DNA from: Scenedesmus sp. ARA3 | Taxonomy: Eukaryota; Chlorophyta; Chlorophyceae; Sphaeropleales; Scenedesmaceae | Direction of reading: 5' to 3' | DNA length: 64,000 bases | Assembly (NCBI GenBank): GCA_004335835.1 | Contig: RWJK01001560.1 | Span: forward strand, 62,001-126,000 | Shown: one piece after another, positions 22,660 through 35,025 of the stretch | How positions within the stretch are numbered: position 1 is the stretch's first letter | Layout of the letters: the number at the start of each line of letters is the position of its first letter | Made by a program: the position numbers and the translations under genes | Notes under the pieces: model-generated | Told to the model about the DNA's origin: nothing | Seen by the model: only the letters and a program-made list of their open reading frames with translations | The model's database searches: none

Positions 22660-23986
22660 TTGACCTGTCCCCCCTGTCGCGTGAGTCGCTGACGGCGTTT
22701 GCCATCAACCTGTACAACGCGCTGGTCATCCATGCGCTCGTGGTGCACGGGCCGCAGCAGTACAACAGCACCACAGGCAGGGTGGGCTTCTTCCAGAAGG
22801 TGCGGCTGAGTGTTGTGACATACCGCGTCTGCAATCGCTGCAGACCTACAGGGAGATGCTGTTGCTTAGCAGCAGAACAGCGCTGTCATATGGCAACACG
22901 TTGAGCGCTGGCAGAATTACAGCATATGAGGCCGTCCGTGTCGTCGCTGGCGCATGCTGTGTGCCTTCAAGCCTAATCCTTTTTTGTGTGCATTTGGTTC
23001 CAAACCCGCATCTGCAGGCCTCCAAGTACAACATCGGCGGCTACGATTATGTGCTGGATGACCTGGAGAATGGCATCCTGCGTGGCAACAGCCCGGCGGC
23101 TTCTACGATTGGCATGCTGCTGAAGCTGCCGTGGCTGTCTAAGGGGCCCTTCAAGGCAGGCGACCCGCGAGCACAGCACGTAAGCCATAATGCAAATGAG
23201 GCTAGCTGTGCTGCATTGTTCGTGCTTCAACTGCGATGGATGCTTGGGGAATAATCAATAGTGGTGCACTGCCAAGGCTGCATGCCGATTGTGCAGCTCA
23301 CAAGCAGTGTCTAAAGGCTGCTGCACAACACTGTGCGCATGCACCAGGCTCTGTCAGCCAACCAGCGGCTTGTTTGCACATAATAAACACATATCTATTG
23401 ATACGTTGCACATTCCTGTTCAAATTTATGGCGCAGGTGGTGCGCCCGCTGGACCCTCGCATCCACTTTGCGCTGGTGTGTGGCGCCAAGTCCTGCCCGC
23501 CCATCAAGCTGTACTCGGCAGCCACGCTGGAGGAGGGGCTGGCAGCAGCTGCTGACACCTTCTGCGCGTCAGACGTGGAGGTCGACGCCGCAGCCAAGAA
23601 GGTGCGGGGTGACAGCTGCACGAGGGCGCTTGTGTGTGTGTGTGTTGATCCGCGGCCGCTTCCCTGCACCACCCACGCAGCACTTGAACTGCTGGTTTTA
23701 TTACGTACCAGTGGCACAAACATCTGTACTGATTAACTGCCCCCACTGTTTGTTCTGCCATGTGCTGTGCTGTGATGCATGGTGCTAGGTGCGCCTGAGC
23801 AAGATATTCTCCTGGTACTTCCCCGACTTTGGTGCCGACAAGGCGGCGCGGCTGCGATTCCTGCTGCCACACCTGCCGGCCGACAAGCAGGCCAGCCTGC
23901 AGCAGCTGCTGGCGGCTGACCCGGCTGCAAAGGGCATCTCAGTGGAGCACAAGCCCTACGACTGGACCATCAACGCGGCAGAGTAG
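20734..23986 (+). CDS. Glutaredoxin-DEP-DUF547 fusion protein
   Basis: Exons 20734-20991, 21323-21397, 21600-22301, 22659-22799, 23018-23179, 23437-23601 and 23789-23986 encode 566 residues. All six introns are phase 0. The N-terminal 55 residues are basic and hydroxylated (MLSNALHQKPATQCRSYTRG), a possible organelle transit peptide, with an internal Met just before the glutaredoxin. The glutaredoxin has the CPYC dithiol centre (68-71), RTVPQVYAKG for glutathione binding and LVGGSDAL. A DEP-like stretch follows (about 205-270; TGKALLDWLV), then a DUF547 domain with FAINLYNALVIHAL and VCGAKSCPPI signatures, ending YDWTINAAE. Plants have separate GRX, DEP and DUF547 proteins as well as fusions of this order. 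Activity of DUF547 is unknown; GRX suggests thiol redox control. Ala/Ser runs separate the domains. Confidence 0.88.
22631..22654 (+). repeat. (CTG)8 tract abutting an acceptor in the GRX fusion gene
   Basis: Eight CTG units end three bases before the acceptor AG of exon 4. Confidence 0.9.
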
Positions 23987-24694
23987 AATCACAATGTCTG
24001 CCAGCTTGTTCAACTTGCATGTGGTGATGCTTGTACACTACTACTGCGGGCGGCATGATAAGGCTTTGAGTTGCCGGGTGGTCCGCATGCTTGTTTGGGT
24101 TATGCTGCCAAGGGTATGGCTGGGGCTGGTTCCGGCGTGACAACTTGCAGCCTCCACAGGGCTGCCTGCAGGCTGCTGCCATGCTCTGCATGAACATGTA
24201 CATCGCTGGCATGCGTTGTCAGGGCCTTTGCTCGCATGCTGCAGCTGCTAGGGGCAGTGGCTCAGCTGAGGGCGACAGGCTTGGAGCCTGTTGGGCACGC
24301 GCCATGGTGGAGGGGTTGCTGCAATGCAGCCGTAGGTCAGTGACCTTTGCTTCAATCAGGCGTTAAGATTACTGCATACGCATGTGCAGTTTACGCATAG
24401 AACAATGCATGTGCACTTTATGCATGGACTGTGGATGGTTGTGGATGGATGGCAGCTTTGCATGCCTTGCGCCATCATGCCAGCAGTGTTGGCGATGCTG
24501 ACAAAGCTTGAATGGCAACATGCTGTTGATGCCAAGCCAAGCTGCCGTGCAGCTCGATGCGTGCAGTTGTTCATGTTGTTGACGTATGCATACCATATGG
24601 TGTGGGCAACCTCCTGTTGACAGAAACGTTTGTGAGCTCCTTCATGAAGGAGCTGATGATGGTGATCACCATCATCACGGTATGTCAGAAGCAG

Positions 24695-24699
24695 TGTAA
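24695..24699 (+). terminator. TGTAA poly(A) signal candidate for the GRX fusion gene
   Basis: TGTAA about 710 bases after the stop; a second one lies at 24904-24908. Confidence 0.4.
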
Positions 24700-24777
24700 C
24701 TCATACGCTGATTGATACGTTGATGTCAACCCTGTTGAACCCTGTTGAACCCCAGTGATGCATTCACCAAGGCAGTG

Positions 24778-24782
24778 TTACA
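24778..24782 (-). terminator. TGTAA poly(A) signal candidate for the coiled-coil gene
   Basis: TTACA on the plus strand, 342 bases beyond the minus-strand stop. Confidence 0.45.
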
Positions 24783-25123
24783 GCGTTTGCGCACGCAAGA
24801 GAGCACCCTAGTTGACCATCCCCAGCGTATTGCAGCTGGGCTAATCAAGATTAGTAAAAGCATGGAAGTTGAACTGCGTCATGATGCACTTGACGCCAAC
24901 AGCTGTAACAAGCCGCACTCTGGCCACTGATATGCGCCAGAAGAGCAGAGCCATGCTGATGCACACCATCACACCTGACGGCACCATGACACCCAACAGC
25001 GCCAACACAATCTAACGTCCGCCAGATAAAGTTAATGCTTTGCTCAGCCACAACTTGCAGCGAGCACACTGGATCAGCCGGCTTTGCAGCCAGGCTGCTC
25101 TCCAGCCACCCGGGCTCCGTGCC

Positions 25124-28100
25124 CTACAAACTGTCGCTGCTGAGCTGCGCCATGGCCTCAGCGCCGCCCCCCTCCAGCCCTCCCCCCAGCTCCAGCGCCT
25201 CGTCAGCCTCACTGGAGCCAGACACACTCAGCGCCAGCATCTGGCTCAGGTTGCTGCTCACACGGCTCATCACAGCGCCGCTGCGCTGCCTGCGCTGCTG
25301 CTGCTGCTGCGACTTGCGGCCAGAGCCGTGCCGCTGCGGACTATTGGACGCTGCCTCTGCAGCAAGGTGCGTTTGCTGCTGCAGCCCTTGCTGTTGATGC
25401 TGCTGCTGCTTGCTGGTCCGCCTTGACGCATTGCCGCTTGCACCAGCCAGCACAGGACTGCCGCACACGTTCCCGCTGTTTATGTGACCGCCAGCCGCAC
25501 TCTGTTGCTGCTGGACCAACTGCTGCAACTGCACCACCTGCTGCAGCATCGCCAGGACGTTGCTGGAGTCCGCAGCTGCCATACCGCAGTGTTGTGCGCC
25601 TGCTGCAAACCCAGTTCCAGCTGAGCCCCAAGCAAGTGGCGAACCCACTTTGCCCTGCACCAGACCCTCAAAGGGACCTGGCACAGCTGCAAATGCTGGA
25701 GCTGCAGCAGCACCAGGCTGGTACAGCCCACAGCCGCTGCCGGAGCTTTCACCTGTTGCTGACGACCTGCGCAACTGCTCCAGAAACTCGCGCTGCGCTT
25801 TCACCGTGCTGGAGACGCGCTTGCTGCTGCGAGCTTGGCTGTTGCCGCTGCCGCCGCCAAGCTGCTGCTGCTGCTGGTCCAGCTGCAGCTCATCTACAAG
25901 CCTACGCAGCGCGTTCTTGCTGCGGCTGCCGCTGCCCAAGGAGTGCACGCCACCTGTGCTGCGCGGCCTTGGCGGCTGCTCCTGCTGCTGCTGCTGACTG
26001 TTGTGCGCTGCATTGGCATGCCAGCTGCCACTGGCCCCGCCTGCAATCCATGCTGGCGGAGCCGATGCACAGCCCTGCGGCCTGTGCTGCTTAACAGGTG
26101 ACGCGCCGGCGGCTGCCGCCACTGCAGCTGCTGCTGCCGTGTCCTGTGCTGCGTGTGCTGCTGCAATGCGCTCATGCACCAATGCTGCGCGCTCCTCAGC
26201 AATCTGCACACGTTGCCTGCAGCACAACACAGCAGGAAGCAAACCCACACGAACCGTCAGGTCATCATCTGGCACAGTCATGCCAACACACAGTTGCAGC
26301 CAGCTGCCGCAAACTCTTGCTGCAAGGGGCAGTGTCATCCCAGCTGGCACACTTTTCACACCTGTCAAGCTACCCTAGCACCCATCTACCTTGGGGCGTC
26401 GCACCCACCCATCTCATGTAATCAACACGCCCCCTACCCAGCATGCAGCAGCAGCACCCCGCACCTGTCCAGCTCCAGGCGTGCATCCAGGATGGCCTGC
26501 CGCTGGATCTCCAGCTGCTCCTGCGCAGCACACAGCGCGCCAGCCTGGCCCGCCAGCGTGCCGCGCTGCTCCTGGATCTCCGTGCGTGCCGCCTTGACCT
26601 CCTGCTTGGCCTCGTCAAACTCCTTGGTCAGTGCGGCCAGGCGCGAGCCCCACTCCTCCAGCTGCGCACGGTCCTCGTCCAGCTTGCGGCTGGCAGCCTG
26701 CAGGCCACATGGTTTCAACAACACAAACACACACACAGCTTCACTCAGCAAAGCATACATACGACGTGGAAGAGTATCAACCAGTCGCTGCCAGCTGGCC
26801 TGTGCCGCTGACGTTCTATCCGCAAATAAGGCCGAGTTTGCAGCTGCTCCTGCCCTGCCTAGCCTTTCAAACCCAAAAAACAGCAGCAGACACAATTGAC
26901 ATTATCCCTGGAGTGCGTGACGCATGCCAGTCAGCCGCTCATCTCACCTCCAGCTCCTTCTTTGCTGCTGCCAGCTGCTCCTGCTCCGCCTTCACGCCAG
27001 CCCGCACAGCTGCCGCTCGCTCGTCCTCTTGCCGCGCCTGCCGCAGCGCAGCAGCAGCGGAGGCCTCGTACTCCGCCAGGCGCCCCTTGAGGTCCAGCAG
27101 GTTGGCGCGGGCCTCCTCTGCAGCGCGCGACGTGGCAGCAGCCTCCTCAGCCAGGCGCCGGCGCTCACCAGTCACCTCGGCGTGGAAGGCCTCACGCTCC
27201 TGCGGGACAGAAGCAGCAGCAGTAGACAGCAGCAGCCGTGTATATATATAAGCAGCAAGTGCAAGCAGCAGCAGCACAGCAGGAACGCCGCAATGTACGT
27301 GGCGTAGGGCATCGTGCTGAAGAAAGTGCTTTCCTGCCTGTCCTTGCACTGCAGCAGCCAGCTGCATCCCCTGCTGTAGGCTCGTGTAAACACAATGCTG
27401 CATGTTGGAGGTGCCTGGTCTTGCCTCTCTGCAGAGCACAACCTGCGCTAGGCGTTGCCTGCCCAGCGATATCTCATGCACATGCAGACCCTCCAGCATG
27501 CTCCACATGCAACTGCTGTACCGCCCCACCTTGACGCGTGCCGTGCGTGCCTCCTCCAGCGCCTGCTTCTCCAGCGCCACCGCCAGCTTGGCCTCCTCAC
27601 GCTCAGACAGCAGCGCAGCCTGCAGCATCACCAGCACAGAAGCGCAATCTCAGCAGCCGCAGCGTACGCAACACCAGGAGCCGGCTTGGTGATAGGTGCT
27701 CATCTATGCTGTGTCGCAGCTATGCCACAGTAGGATACTGGCCAGCCACAGGCCATCCAACTCAACAGGCAGCCATACACACACCGCGCCCCACCTGTAG
27801 TGCCTCCAGGCGAGCCGACTCACGCGCCAGGCGGCCCGTCTGCGCCGCCAGCACCTCCTTGTCAGCCGCCGCCTGTGCCTCCAGCCCCGCCATGAGCTTG
27901 CCCAGCTGCAGCTTCAGCCCGTCCAGCTCACGGGCACGCACCGACACCTGCACACCCACACAGCGCAGCAGAGCAGCCGCAACTCCTCAGCCCTACAGCT
28001 TTACAGGACAGGAGCACACCCGTGCAGCTGCCGCATGCAGGTGCTGGTGCCAAACATACGACAAGCACTACATCTTCTCGTGGTTCCTTGCCGCTCACCC

Positions 28101-28871
28101 GCTGCCGCAATGTGCCAGTACATGCCACACTGCTGGCAGTCGCTGCTGGTCGCCCTGCGCGCAGCTCACCGCGTCCTCCCGCTCCTGCAGCAGCCGTTCC
28201 CGCGCCGCAGCCGCTGCGTTGCGCTCCGCGCCGCTGCGCTCCAGCGCTGCCAGGGCACGCGCCTCACGCTCAGCAGTGACAGCAGCAGCGCCACGCACCT
28301 GCAGTACCAGAAGTGTGCGTCACACATCACCAATTGCTGCACACATGGACAGCGTCCACACCTAGACATCCATCTGGCCATGCGGCCCAAACAACGGCAC
28401 GCTCATTGACCGGTATGCCGGTGCACCCCTGCTCAAGGCACACAGCCGCACCTGCTCGGAGAGGCTGGCCAGCACGTCGGTGTTGACGCGCTGCATGGAC
28501 AGCGCCTCGCGCTCCTGCGCGATGGCAGCCGCCTGCGCCTGCAGCTGCGCCATGACGACGTCCTTCTCCAGCGCAGCCGTCCTGCAGCAGCAACAGCGAC
28601 AAGCACAAAGCCAATAAGGCTCGCCTGCCGGTGAATGCGTCGATAACCAGGCAGGCTATCCAGCAGCCATCTCTGCAGGACCTTGTGCCAACCAAAGACC
28701 CCAGCACCAGCACGAGCGCCATGCAGCCAGCTGCTCACCGCTGTGCACGGGCCTCTGCTGCCGCCACGTCCTTGGCTGCCGCCTCGCGTGCTGCCACCAG
28801 GTCTGCTGCTGCCTTGACGCGCGCCGCCTCCCGCTCGGCACGCAGCCGCGCCACCTCATGTTGGTGCCTGC

Positions 28872-28904
<33 letters not shown>

Positions 28905-31688
28905 TCAGCTTGGTGGGGCAGCATGCATATGCGAAGTCAAGTGTTTCCAGTCACTCGCTTGCCCCATCCTGCATGCTCACGCCTGGCAGCAGCCCGACGT
29001 GCCCAGCATGTCGCAAAGCGTGGTACAGCTGCTGCTGTTGTGCCGTGCTCTGCTGCCGCTCACCTGGCCTCGTCCTCCTCTGCTTGCTGCCGTAGCCGCG
29101 CCACCGTCATCTTGAGCTCAGCCACCTCCTGCTGCAGCCCCACCAGCTGGCGCACAGCGCCCACTTGGGCATCAAACTCAGCAGCCCCCGGGCTGCTGGC
29201 AGCAGCCTGCTGCTGCTGCTGCATCGGCTGCATTTGTTGCTGCAGTGGCAGTGCAGCTAGCTGTTGCACTGCTGGCTGTGCTGCTGCCATGGCTGCTGCT
29301 GGGGGCAGCTGCGCGCCCTTCGCAGGTGACAGCGGTGCTGCTGCTGGCGAGGCGCTGCCACTTGTCAGTGAGCTCAGCAGCGCTGCTGCAACTGCTGCGC
29401 TGCTGCCGTCACTGCTGCTGCTCTTGGTTGGAGACACCTCGTGCCGCATTGCACCAGCTGCTTGTAACGCGGCCCCCCTGCCAACCATGGGCGTCACGCC
29501 AGGAGGCAGGAACCCACCAGCAGCAGCAGAGCCTGCTGCTGTTCCTTGTGGTATCGGCCAGTAGGTGTCTGCTCCAGCACTGCCGCTGCCGCTACTGCCA
29601 GCAGGTACATCGCTGATGCCCAGATCTGCAAGGCCCTTTGACAGCAGGCCACCCAACCCGCCAGGTTTGCTGCCAGCAGCACCCAAGCTGCCTGCACCAG
29701 CCTCAGCAGCACCGCCACCACCAAACGATGTATGCAGATGCGGGTTGAGCCTGCTGCTGCTGCTGCCGCTGCTGCCGTTCGTTGGCATGTAGCCACCGGC
29801 CGCATCTGCGCCAGGCTGCCCTGCTGCTGCTGCTGCAGCCTGCAGGCCCCACCTTGTGGTGGGAGAGCCAGCACCGGTTGACGCAGCAGGTGAGGCGGCC
29901 GAGAAAGGAGAGCCGCTGCTGCCTCTGCTGTTGGCTGCCGAGGAGGCTGCAGGCGCCGGCGGACTGCTGATAGCCCTGGCTGCAGGGCTGCTGCTGTTGA
30001 CACTGGCGTCAGCTGCTGTTGCTGGCTGCTGCTGCTGCTGCAGCTGCGCCCGTCTTGCCAACGCTGCAGCAAGCTGAGATGCTACCTGCTGCTTCTCACT
30101 TTCATCCTGCTGCTGTGCTGGCGCTGCTGCAGGTGGCCAACTACTCGCCTGCTTGCTGTTGCTGCTGCTGCTGCTGGTGCTGACGCCATTTCCCACTGCA
30201 TTTGGTGCAGTGGACGCTGCAGCTGGTGCCGGCTGCTGCTCTGCTGTCACCCTCGTCCTGCCTGAGCCGCTGCGCGCAAACGAGGGCATGTAGGCGGTGC
30301 TGCCAGTGCCATCCTCGCCGCTGCTGCTGCGGCGGCTTCCTGCAGGCAACCAGTCAGGACGACACACAGAGCAGGCCTGGTGAGCTAGCTGAGCTAGCTG
30401 TGCTTGCACATGTACACTTCACTCTGTGTTATGCAAATCTGCCTAGCAGCCAGCCAGAAAAGGCACACCGCTGCATCCTGCAAGTTGCGCATCTGCTATC
30501 ATTGCATTGAACACGCGCGCCGCACCCTTTGCTGTGCTGCCGTCCGGCAGCAGCTCGTCGTCCAGGTCCCAGCTGTCAGACTTGGCTGCTGCAGCAGGCC
30601 TGCCTTGCGTGGCCCGCCTGCCGCCTCCTGCAAGCAGTGCGGCCACAACACCATGCGTCACAATGAAACGCAGCTGCTGAGAACACAACGCGCTGTCAAC
30701 ACTCCATAGCCGCCTGTTGATGTTCAACACAGGCAAGCAGGCGCGCAATGTTACAAGCTGCAAATACAGGGCCATGGCAGGAAGCATTGCGTGCAGCTCA
30801 CCTGCCAGCGGGCCCCAAGGAGTGCCTGCCTCCCTGGCCTGGCTAACGCGGCCTGCTGCTGCTGTGCCTGCAGCTGCTGGCTTGGGCAGCGGCGGTGCTG
30901 CTGGTGCTGCTGCCGGTGCTGCACTAGCTACTGCTGTTGGTGCTGCTGCTGAAGCGCCAAACAGGTTGCTGCTGGCTGCCAGAGATGCTCCAGCCAATGC
31001 CGCAGCATCAGCGCTGCTGCCGCTGGCTGCTGCTGCTTTAGCATGTGCACCAAGTACTGACGCAGGTGCTTCTGGAGTTGTCGCCCGCCTGCCTGTTAGT
31101 GCAGTGTTCCTGCAAAAGCACCACATCCGTGATGTAGCAGCAGAGGTTGCACAGCATGCTACACACAATACAGTCTGTGCGTTGGAGTGAGTTCCGGTGG
31201 CATTCGCACGAATACAGTAGCCCAAAAAGAAGTGCTGTTGCCTGCCTACTTACGTGCTGCTTGGTATGGCCACCGCGGCATCTTGCTTGCTGTCAGCATT
31301 GCTGCTGCTTGGTTGCCCCTGTTCCTGTGGGCTGGCATTTGGCTTTGTCAGGCTGTCTGTTGCAATAGCTTGCTCCTGCTTCAGGAAGTTGAGGAGTGTG
31401 CTGGTGGCATCAACAGCTGCTCTGCGTGTTGGGGAAACTGAGGCTACTGGAGGTGTCTTAGGCACAGCTTCATCTGCATGTGCAGCACGCACACAAGCAA
31501 TGCGCGTAAGTACAGCAGTGTGGGTCTGACCGACATCAACAATGCAGCTCATGTTTGTGCAACAGAGTAGTGAGGCCTTAACACTGTCTACCTGAAGTTG
31601 TGCGTCGGTTAGGTATGCTTGTAGGTCCTTTGTTGAGGGAGGGAGGAGCCAACCCAGCTAAAAAGTCATCATCACTGACTGACGCCAT
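25124..31688 (-). CDS. Large coiled-coil protein of unknown function
   Basis: Thirteen exons in gene order: 31592-31688, 31254-31473, 30802-31109, 30526-30627, 29064-30339, 28739-28867, 28452-28581, 28170-28298, 27795-27947, 27530-27619, 26948-27199, 26465-26697 and 25124-26216. They encode 1403 residues. The N-terminus (MASVSDDDFLAGLAPPS) and a segment at about 225 (SDSWDLDDELLPDGS) are short acidic-hydrophobic motifs. Residues 250-630 are Ser/Ala/Gly/Gln low complexity. Residues 630-1080 are nearly continuous coiled coil, rich in Ala, Glu and Arg with heptad spacing (EVARLRAER, LEKDVVMAQLQAQ, ELDGLKLQLGKLM, EEWGSRLAALTKEF). The C-terminal 320 residues are again low complexity with short helices. 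The architecture recalls centrosomal or ciliary scaffold proteins such as FBF1, but I see no diagnostic motif and make no assignment. The start is the ATG of a short exon. Confidence 0.75.
28873..28902 (-). repeat. (CTG)10 on the gene strand before an acceptor in the coiled-coil gene
   Basis: (CAG)10 on the plus strand, read as (CTG)10 in the sense of the gene, ends a few bases before the acceptor at 28868-28869. Confidence 0.9.
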
Positions 31689-32223
31689 GCTGTTGCTAGC
31701 GACGACCCTTGACGTAGCATCTAGTGCTTATTAACAATGGTAATTGAATCACATAATGACTGTTTCAACTGCAGCTGTGCAGGGCACGCGTGCAGCTAGT
31801 GTTGTGAATTGAGTCCACAGTGGTCGCAACCAGTACACTTCAACGAAACAGGCTATAGAAATGGCCACTCGGCGTTGAATGGCTGGCTTGGGTCTCTCAG
31901 CTCGTCTTTCCATCGCGCACCTGCAAGTGACCTGGCACATTGAATTGAATCTAACAGAGTGACACCTGTGCACCGCTGTCCACCCTGGGGGCCCCCTGTG
32001 CACTCTGCGCACGCTCTTGAACTGCGCAGTTGCCTACTGTCGAGATTTCTGCAGGATCTTGCAACCATTTTGTGCTATGCATCAGTCTCTCTCGACTATG
32101 CAGTTACGAAACCCCAACTGCTGCTGCCAATGCTGCACTTCAAATCGCATGTTCTGCTCTCAACCTCCCATGCCTGATCAACAGTAACTGTGCAAAGGCC
32201 TGCAACGTTTTGAGTCTATTGCT
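31689..32223. promoter_or_regulatory. Divergent intergenic region coiled-coil / cyclophilin
   Basis: 535 bases between opposite start codons; a shared promoter region. It is less CAG-rich than its surroundings. No gene seen. Confidence 0.5.
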
Positions 32224-34219
32224 ATGCATCCAAACCGGCCTTCCAAATGGTCGGTGCAGAGCAGCGCTGGCGCCATGCGGCGGAACTCTTCTGCTGCCGC
32301 TCTTTCAAACGCCATCATCAGCGCGCGCTCAAGGATGGGCAGCAACCTGCATGCTGTCATCATTATGACCATCATGGTGGTCTTGTTTGCCTTGAGTATG
32401 TTCATGACGCCTCAGCACCAGCACCTCAAAATGTCTATGCTGGCACCCCATGGTGAGCAGCAGTGTAGCCCTGTGCAGCAATGTGGGTTAGGGAAGCAAG
32501 CACTTGCAGGATGGACAGCCACGTCAGCTTGCAGGATTGATGCTTGTAAGCGCAGCATCAAGCTTTGAGATCAGGCAACTGCAGCCAACTTATAGACTCC
32601 ACACCTGACGTCCAGTCAAGTTTGACATGGTTGCTTGCGCAGCAGTCCTGAAACTGTATCATGTAACATGCGTCATACACAGCACTTGGAAAAAGCACCA
32701 GCCGTGTGCCTGCTGCTGTGCTGCACAGGCAGCCACGATGCAGCTCAGACAGCCACAGCAGTGCATGCAGCAGCAGCCAAGGCAGCTGCTGCTCAGGCAA
32801 CGGCAGCAGCGCAGGGGGTGCTGCCCTCAGCAGCAGCATGCCATGCCGAGCATGGAGCTGAGTACAGCGGTGACGTCATCAAGTGGGGCGAGAGCCACCT
32901 GCAGGTCAGCCTGCAGGAGGTGTCAGCGCCAGCAGCACCGCAGCAACTACACAAAATGTTGCTTGCTTGTTGCGCAGGTGCCTGCTTGCTTGTCTCGTGC
33001 TTGGTGCGCATGTTTCTTAAGAGTACGGACCATCACAGCTCTTGTCCTGTGCTAGTCGTTTGTTGAGTAAATTGATTCATTGCATCACCCCACTTTCGGT
33101 TGGTGCGTTGGCTGTGTGCGGCGCAGGAGAGCGCAGCAGCCTGCTGTGCTGCATGCGGGGCAGCCAGCGCGCAGGGCTGCAACGTGTGGGTGTGGTGCGG
33201 CAATGCAGCAGGCTGCGGGGGCCACAAGCACAAGGAGTGCTGGCTGAAGAAGCAGCAGGGCATGCGGCTCACACACATAGCGGGAGGCAGAGGTGCGCAG
33301 CAGCAGGGAGAGGGGCAGGGCAGGCGCGATACTTGCATTGCAGTTGAAACGGCAGCAGCACTAGCATCCTTGGCTGAGCACGCTGCTACAGCTCTCTGCC
33401 GCAGAAGCAAACTGCTAGTGTGCATCTTGCTACACCAGGCGTTGCCGGCGCATCCCATTTGTTGCTTCATTTTCGGCTGCCGCATTCACACTGACACAGC
33501 CTCCTTCACGCTGGTAGCGCTGTGCACATGTCCTCTTTCTTGCGCTACAGGTACCAACTGGACCTCAGGCGCACTCTACGACGATGCAGCGCGCACGGCG
33601 CTGCTGGCGACAGAGCAAGCGCGGCTGGAGGCACTGCGCAGCGACGCAGCGCTGCCGTTAGTGTACATGGATGTGGCCATACAGGGCAAGCCTGCTGGCC
33701 GCATACACTTTGTGCTGTTCACAAAGCAGTCGCCCAGGGCAGCCGAGAACTTCAGGCAGCTGTGCACAGGTGTGGTGCAAGCCTGCACAGCTGCAGATGA
33801 ATGATGCATATGCCATAGCTGTTGCTTGTCTGCACGCGGCACTGGCAATCAGCCAAGCACCCACCTCAGATGGTTACTCCCACAGCAGTTGCCCTGTGTT
33901 ACAGCTCTATCGGGGGTGAGTCAGGCAACCTCGCTTGCCGCAACTCGACTGTAAACATGACTGTTGCCCTGAGATGACTGCCATAGCATTTAGGCATGCT
34001 GTTCACCTGTATTCTCTGCTGCTGCAGGCGAGAAGGGTGTTGTGCCTGAGGGCCACACCGGGGCAGGGCAGCCGTACTCCCTCAAGGGTAGGCCCTTCTA
34101 CCACATCATCCACGGCTTCATCAACCAAGCGGGCGCTGAGACAGACTCCGTGTTTGGCGGCGAGTTCAAAGACGACCCTGCAGGGCTGCGGCTGAAGCAC
34201 GACCGCAAGGCGAGCCAGT

Positions 34220-34252
<33 letters not shown>

Positions 34253-34381
34253 GAGGTGCTTGCGCGAGCTGGGGCTTTATTTGGTCTCATCCTGCTGTGC
34301 TGTGATTCACGCGCAAGTTGTCGTGCAGTCAAGGCAGCGCCTGCAAGCTACCCCGGTGCAGGCCGCAGGCTGACGCAGCCA

Positions 34382-34437
<56 letters not shown>

Positions 34438-35025
34438 AGGGTCTGCTGTCCATGGCCAACACTGGGCCTGACACCAACACCAGCCACTTCAGCATCATGG
34501 TGGAGGCAGCACCACACCTGGACGCACACTACACCATCTTTGGGGAGGCCGTGGATGGCTTTGAGGTGAGGCGGCAGGCGCAGGGGTGGGTGGCCTCGTT
34601 ATAACGTGTTATGATGCCTTGTGTTTACCAATAATTGTGCTGGAGCGTGACATGCTGAGTGTTGAGTCATGCGCTGGGCAGTGCAGCAGAGTGCCGCGGT
34701 GTTCGGCCCAGCCGCTGCAAGTGCTTGTGGCTGCCATTTGCTGCATGCACGGAGCAGGACTGGATGCCGTGATTCACAGATCGACAGCTGGCTAGGTACA
34801 TGCATGCTGTGTGTCGCTGCTGGTGGTTGCATGCGGAGTTAGGTGTTTTGTGAAGCTGGTGTGCAAGTTGGTGGTTATTGCTGCTTGCTGCAGGTGATTG
34901 ATGCCATCAATGCTCTGGCAGTGGGCCAGCCAGACAACACAGCCACAGCAGCGGCAGGCGCAGTCATCACAGACTGCGCGCAGATACGTAAAGGAACGCA
35001 CGTGCCTAACCTAGAGCAGATGTGA
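32224..35025 (+). CDS. Membrane-anchored PAN-domain cyclophilin
   Basis: Exons 32224-32452, 32729-32904, 33127-33292, 33551-33769, 34028-34209, 34440-34565 and 34894-35025 encode 409 residues. Residues 1-40 are basic, then a single hydrophobic segment (about 42-61, AVIIMTIMVVLFALSMFM) suggests a type II signal anchor facing the secretory lumen. Residues about 110-185 form a Cys-rich PAN/apple-like module (CCAACG, GCNVWVWCGNAAGCGGHKHKECWL). From about 228 is a cyclophilin domain (MDVAIQGKPAGRIHFVLF, ENFRQLCTGEKG, GLLSMANTGPDTN, IFGEAVDGFEVID). Several CypA catalytic positions differ: FHRIIPGF is FYHIIHGF (Arg55 to His), Q111 is His, F113 is Ser and W121 is His, so isomerase activity may be weak. 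Exon 2 could instead end at 32916, also in frame. The intron after exon 5 begins GC. Confidence 0.88.
34210..34439 (+). other. Probable GC-AG intron with CTG tracts near both ends
   Basis: Cyclophilin continuity (KHDRK to GLLSMANTG) requires a splice after AAG at 34209, where the intron begins GCGAGC. No GT donor gives the right phase nearby. (CTG)10 occupies 34222-34251 and (CTG)17 occupies 34386-34436, directly before the acceptor CAG. Confidence 0.7.
34386..34436 (+). repeat. (CTG)17 tract at a cyclophilin intron acceptor
   Basis: Seventeen perfect CTG units followed at once by the acceptor CAG at 34437-34439. Confidence 0.97.

Larger units (their letters stand above)
23987..25123. other. 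Convergent intergenic region (GRX fusion / coiled-coil gene)
   Basis: No gene recognised. Plus-strand TGTAA occurs at 24695-24699 and 24904-24908. Minus-strand TGTAA (TTACA) is at 24778-24782. The two 3' UTRs probably meet or overlap by about 100 bases. Confidence 0.5.

Noticed and set aside
33895..33916. Mini-exon (ACAG, ten bases, then GTGAGT) in a cyclophilin intron
   Set aside because: Including it breaks the conserved CTGEKG sequence and the frame; direct joining of 33769 to 34028 gives the family sequence.
34210..34254. Reading through to a polyleucine stretch and using the GTGAGG donor
   Set aside because: Phase does not fit the next exon, and it would insert ten leucines into the cyclophilin core.
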